Origin: Flavobacterium sp.
Lineage (GTDB): Bacteria; Bacteroidota; Bacteroidia; Flavobacteriales; Flavobacteriaceae
Reading direction: 5' to 3'
DNA length: 10,000 nt
Assembly: GCF_020217025.1 (NCBI RefSeq)
Contig: NZ_JAIWOF010000012.1
Coordinates: 1 to 10,000 of the forward strand
Shown here: positions 8,172 to 10,000 of the stretch, piece after piece
Position numbering within the stretch: the first letter of the stretch is position 1
How the letters are laid out: the number at the start of each line of letters is the position of its first letter
Notes under the pieces: model-generated
Databases searched by the model: none
Told to the model about the DNA's origin: nothing
The model's input: only the letters and a program-made list of their open reading frames with translations
Position numbers and translations under genes: made by a program

Positions 8172-9488
8172 ATGAATCAAAATGTTAAAGGCTTTTCAAA
8201 ATTATCTAAAGAAGAAAAAATAAATTGGATTACCAATACCTACTTTGTAAATCCAGACGAGGCAAAAGAAAGCATCACTAAATACTGGAATTCCGACGAA
8301 AACTTACAAAAACTTCACGACGAATTCATAGAAAACACTTTAACTAATTTTTACCTTCCTTATGGAGTAGCTCCAAATTTCATAATTAATGGAAAAAGCT
8401 ACACTATTCCTATGGCTATCGAAGAAAGTTCGGTGGTAGCAGCAGCATCAAAAGCAGCTAAATTTTGGGGCGAACGAGGTGGTTTTAAAGCTACTATCAT
8501 CAATACCGAAAAAATAGGACAAGTGCATTTTCTTTTCAATGGAAATTCAGAAAAACTAACCACTTTTTTCAATAAGATAAAACCAAATTTCTTTAAAGAC
8601 ACACAAGAAATTACCAAAAACATGCAAAAGCGTGGTGGCGGAATTTTAGACATCGAATTAAGAAACAAAACAAACGAAATTCCAAATTATTATCAATTAC
8701 ATGCTACTTTCAACACAAAAGACAGCATGGGTGCGAATTTCATCAATACGTGTTTAGAGCAATTTGCTAAGACATTAGAAAATCAAGCTCATGAATATTC
8801 TGATTTTACTTCAGATGAAAAAAACATTCAAATTGTAATGAGTATTTTGAGCAATTATGTTCCCAACTGTGTTGTAAGAGTCGAAGTTTCTTGTCCTGTA
8901 AATCAACTTTCAGACGATAAAAACATCGATTCAGTTGAATTTGCTCAAAAATTTGCTACCGCTGTTCGAATTGCGGAAGTAGAACCTTTCCGCGCTGTAA
9001 CCCACAACAAAGGCATCATGAACGGAATTGACGCTGTGGTTTTAGCAACCGGAAACGACTTCAGAGCTGTTGAAGCAGGAATTCATGCTTATGCAAGTAA
9101 AACGGGACAATATTCCAGTTTATCTCATGTGAAAATTGAGAATGATATTTTTACTTTTTGGATGGAAATTCCATTAGCATTAGGAACAGTTGGCGGATTA
9201 ACTTCGTTACATCCATTAGTAAAATTCTCTATGGAATTGTTAGGAAAACCATCAGCAGAAGAACTAATGCAAATTGTAGCAGCGGCTGGATTAGCTCAAA
9301 ACTTCGCAGCGCTTCGTTCGTTAACCACAACAGGAATTCAACAAGGTCATATGAAAATGCATTTGATGAATATTTTAAACCAACATCATGCTACTAAAGA
9401 AGAGAAACAAAAAGTCTTAGAGTATTTCAAAGACACAACAGTTTCGCATAGTTTAGTAGTAGATTATTTGGAAAAAATTAGAAGTTAA
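8172..9488 (+). CDS. mvaA: Hydroxymethylglutaryl-CoA reductase, class II
   Basis: This enzyme interconverts HMG-CoA and mevalonate with NAD(P)H in the cytoplasm. In flavobacteria it should work in the biosynthetic direction, supplying isoprenoids for quinones and carotenoids, although database names often call this class degradative. The 438-residue length is normal for class II. Catalytic residues, assigned by comparison with the Pseudomonas mevalonii enzyme, are E54 in ENTLTNFYLPYGVA, K280 in THNKGIMNG with N284, D296 in ATGND, and H393 in GIQQGHMKMH. The cofactor-site motif is DSMGAN (184-189), a variant of the usual DAMGAN, and EESSVVAA (84-91) replaces the common EEPSVVAA. The start fits the promoter at 8137 and the N-terminal family alignment. 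Its TAA stop overlaps by one base the ATG of the following GHMP kinase, indicating an operon with likely translational coupling. The family call is nearly certain; cofactor preference cannot be read from the sequence. Confidence 0.97.
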   Translation: MNQNVKGFSKLSKEEKINWITNTYFVNPDEAKESITKYWNSDENLQKLHDEFIENTLTNFYLPYGVAPNFIINGKSYTIPMAIEESSVVAAASKAAKFWGERGGFKATIINTEKIGQVHFLFNGNSEKLTTFFNKIKPNFFKDTQEITKNMQKRGGGILDIELRNKTNEIPNYYQLHATFNTKDSMGANFINTCLEQFAKTLENQAHEYSDFTSDEKNIQIVMSILSNYVPNCVVRVEVSCPVNQLSDDKNIDSVEFAQKFATAVRIAEVEPFRAVTHNKGIMNGIDAVVLATGNDFRAVEAGIHAYASKTGQYSSLSHVKIENDIFTFWMEIPLALGTVGGLTSLHPLVKFSMELLGKPSAEELMQIVAAAGLAQNFAALRSLTTTGIQQGHMKMHLMNILNQHHATKEEKQKVLEYFKDTTVSHSLVVDYLEKIRS

Positions 9489-10000
9489 TGGAAACCCAAA
9501 CGTTTTATAGTAACGGAAAATTACTCATCACAGGCGAATACGTTGTTTTAGATGGCGCAAAAGCATTGGCTTTACCTACAAAATTCGGGCAAAGCTTAGT
9601 AGTGAAATCAGGAATCAATCACCAAATCAAATGGACTAGTTTTGATTCGGATAAAAGTATTTGGTTTGAAGACGTTGTTTCGTTTGAGGAAATAAAAATT
9701 AAAAGCACAAACGATAAAAATTCCGCTGTAAAAAACACTTTGATTGAAATTTTACATCAAGCTTATATTCAAAATCCATCGTTTTTAGAAAAAGAAGGTT
9801 ACGAAATTGAAACCCACTTGACTTTTCCTAGACTTTGGGGTTTAGGAACATCTTCAACTCTTATTAATAGCATTGCAGATTGGCTAAAAATTGATGCATT
9901 TGAACTGTTGCAAAAAAGTTTTGGAGGTAGCGGTTATGACATTGCTTGTGCGAAATCAAATTCGCCAATAGTGTATCATTTAGAAAATGACAAACCGGAT
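9488..10000 (+). CDS. GYDIA family GHMP kinase, mevalonate-pathway associated, 3' end outside window
   Basis: The first 171 codons of an ATP-dependent small-molecule kinase of the GHMP superfamily (galactokinase, homoserine, mevalonate and phosphomevalonate kinases) are present. The N-terminal substrate and fold motif is NGKLLITGEYVVLDGAKALA (9-28). The ATP-binding loop PRLWGLGTSS (114-123) corresponds to PxxxGLGSSAA, with Thr-Ser-Ser in place of the usual Ser-Ser-Ala. GGSGYDIACA (146-155) gives the group its GYDIA name, and D151 aligns with the catalytic aspartate of mevalonate kinases. The start ATG shares its A with the end of the HMG-CoA reductase stop codon (TAATG), so the two are almost surely co-translated. 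This context points to phosphorylation of mevalonate or a phosphorylated derivative, but which step is not shown by the sequence. The C-terminal GHMP motif lies beyond the window. Confidence 0.9.
   Translation, partial: METQTFYSNGKLLITGEYVVLDGAKALALPTKFGQSLVVKSGINHQIKWTSFDSDKSIWFEDVVSFEEIKIKSTNDKNSAVKNTLIEILHQAYIQNPSFLEKEGYEIETHLTFPRLWGLGTSSTLINSIADWLKIDAFELLQKSFGGSGYDIACAKSNSPIVYHLENDKPD

Noticed and set aside
8399..8668. Minus-strand open frame inside HMG-CoA reductase
   Set aside because: It is antisense to conserved reductase coding sequence, including the EESSVVAA motif.
9158..9397. Plus-strand open frame in a second frame of HMG-CoA reductase
   Set aside because: It overlaps the part of the reductase holding the catalytic histidine; its composition is that of an out-of-frame reading.

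Overview
The window looks like a chromosomal segment from a low-GC member of the Bacteroidota, most likely a Flavobacteriaceae such as Flavobacterium. The evidence is strongly AT-rich DNA, no clear Shine-Dalgarno sequences before the starts, TAnnTTTG-type -7 promoter boxes in both intergenic gaps that face rightward genes, and a gene set typical of that group (periplasmic DPP IV, POT peptide permease, class II HMG-CoA reductase next to a GYDIA-type GHMP kinase). The genus is an inference from sequence character. I see no RNA genes, insertion sequences, CRISPR arrays or phage genes.

Left part (1-3653, minus strand): a peptide-scavenging pair. A secreted dipeptidyl peptidase IV of family S9B (3653 down to 1482) is followed 24 bases later by a POT/PTR2 proton-coupled di/tripeptide permease (from about 1457, running off the left edge). 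The enzyme would release X-Pro/X-Ala dipeptides in the periplasm and the permease would import them. The natural-looking permease ATG at 1457 is out of frame with the permease body. It is followed by a stop after six codons, caused by what looks like a duplicated AC dinucleotide at 1439-1442. The gene is therefore frameshifted in its first few codons, or the sequence carries an error there.

Middle (3654-8127): a 136-base divergent intergenic region separates the pair from a 1445-residue membrane-bound hybrid histidine kinase on the plus strand. Its order is about seven membrane helices, PAS, PAS, GAF, GAF, PAS, HisKA, HATPase, a degenerate receiver and an intact receiver. A run of 11 T lies 24 bases after the A of its start codon, so slippage there would switch the whole protein off. 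No DNA-binding output domain or partner regulator is visible.

Right part (8128-10000): a short gap with a clear TATCTTTG box leads into a mevalonate-pathway operon, with class II HMG-CoA reductase (8172-9488). Its stop codon overlaps by one base the start of a GYDIA-family GHMP kinase (9488 to beyond the window). These make mevalonate and probably phosphorylate a pathway intermediate for isoprenoid synthesis. Every gene family here is known. I did not find a convincing undescribed system; the points most worth checking are the permease frameshift, the poly-T tract in the kinase and the unassigned step of the GYDIA kinase.
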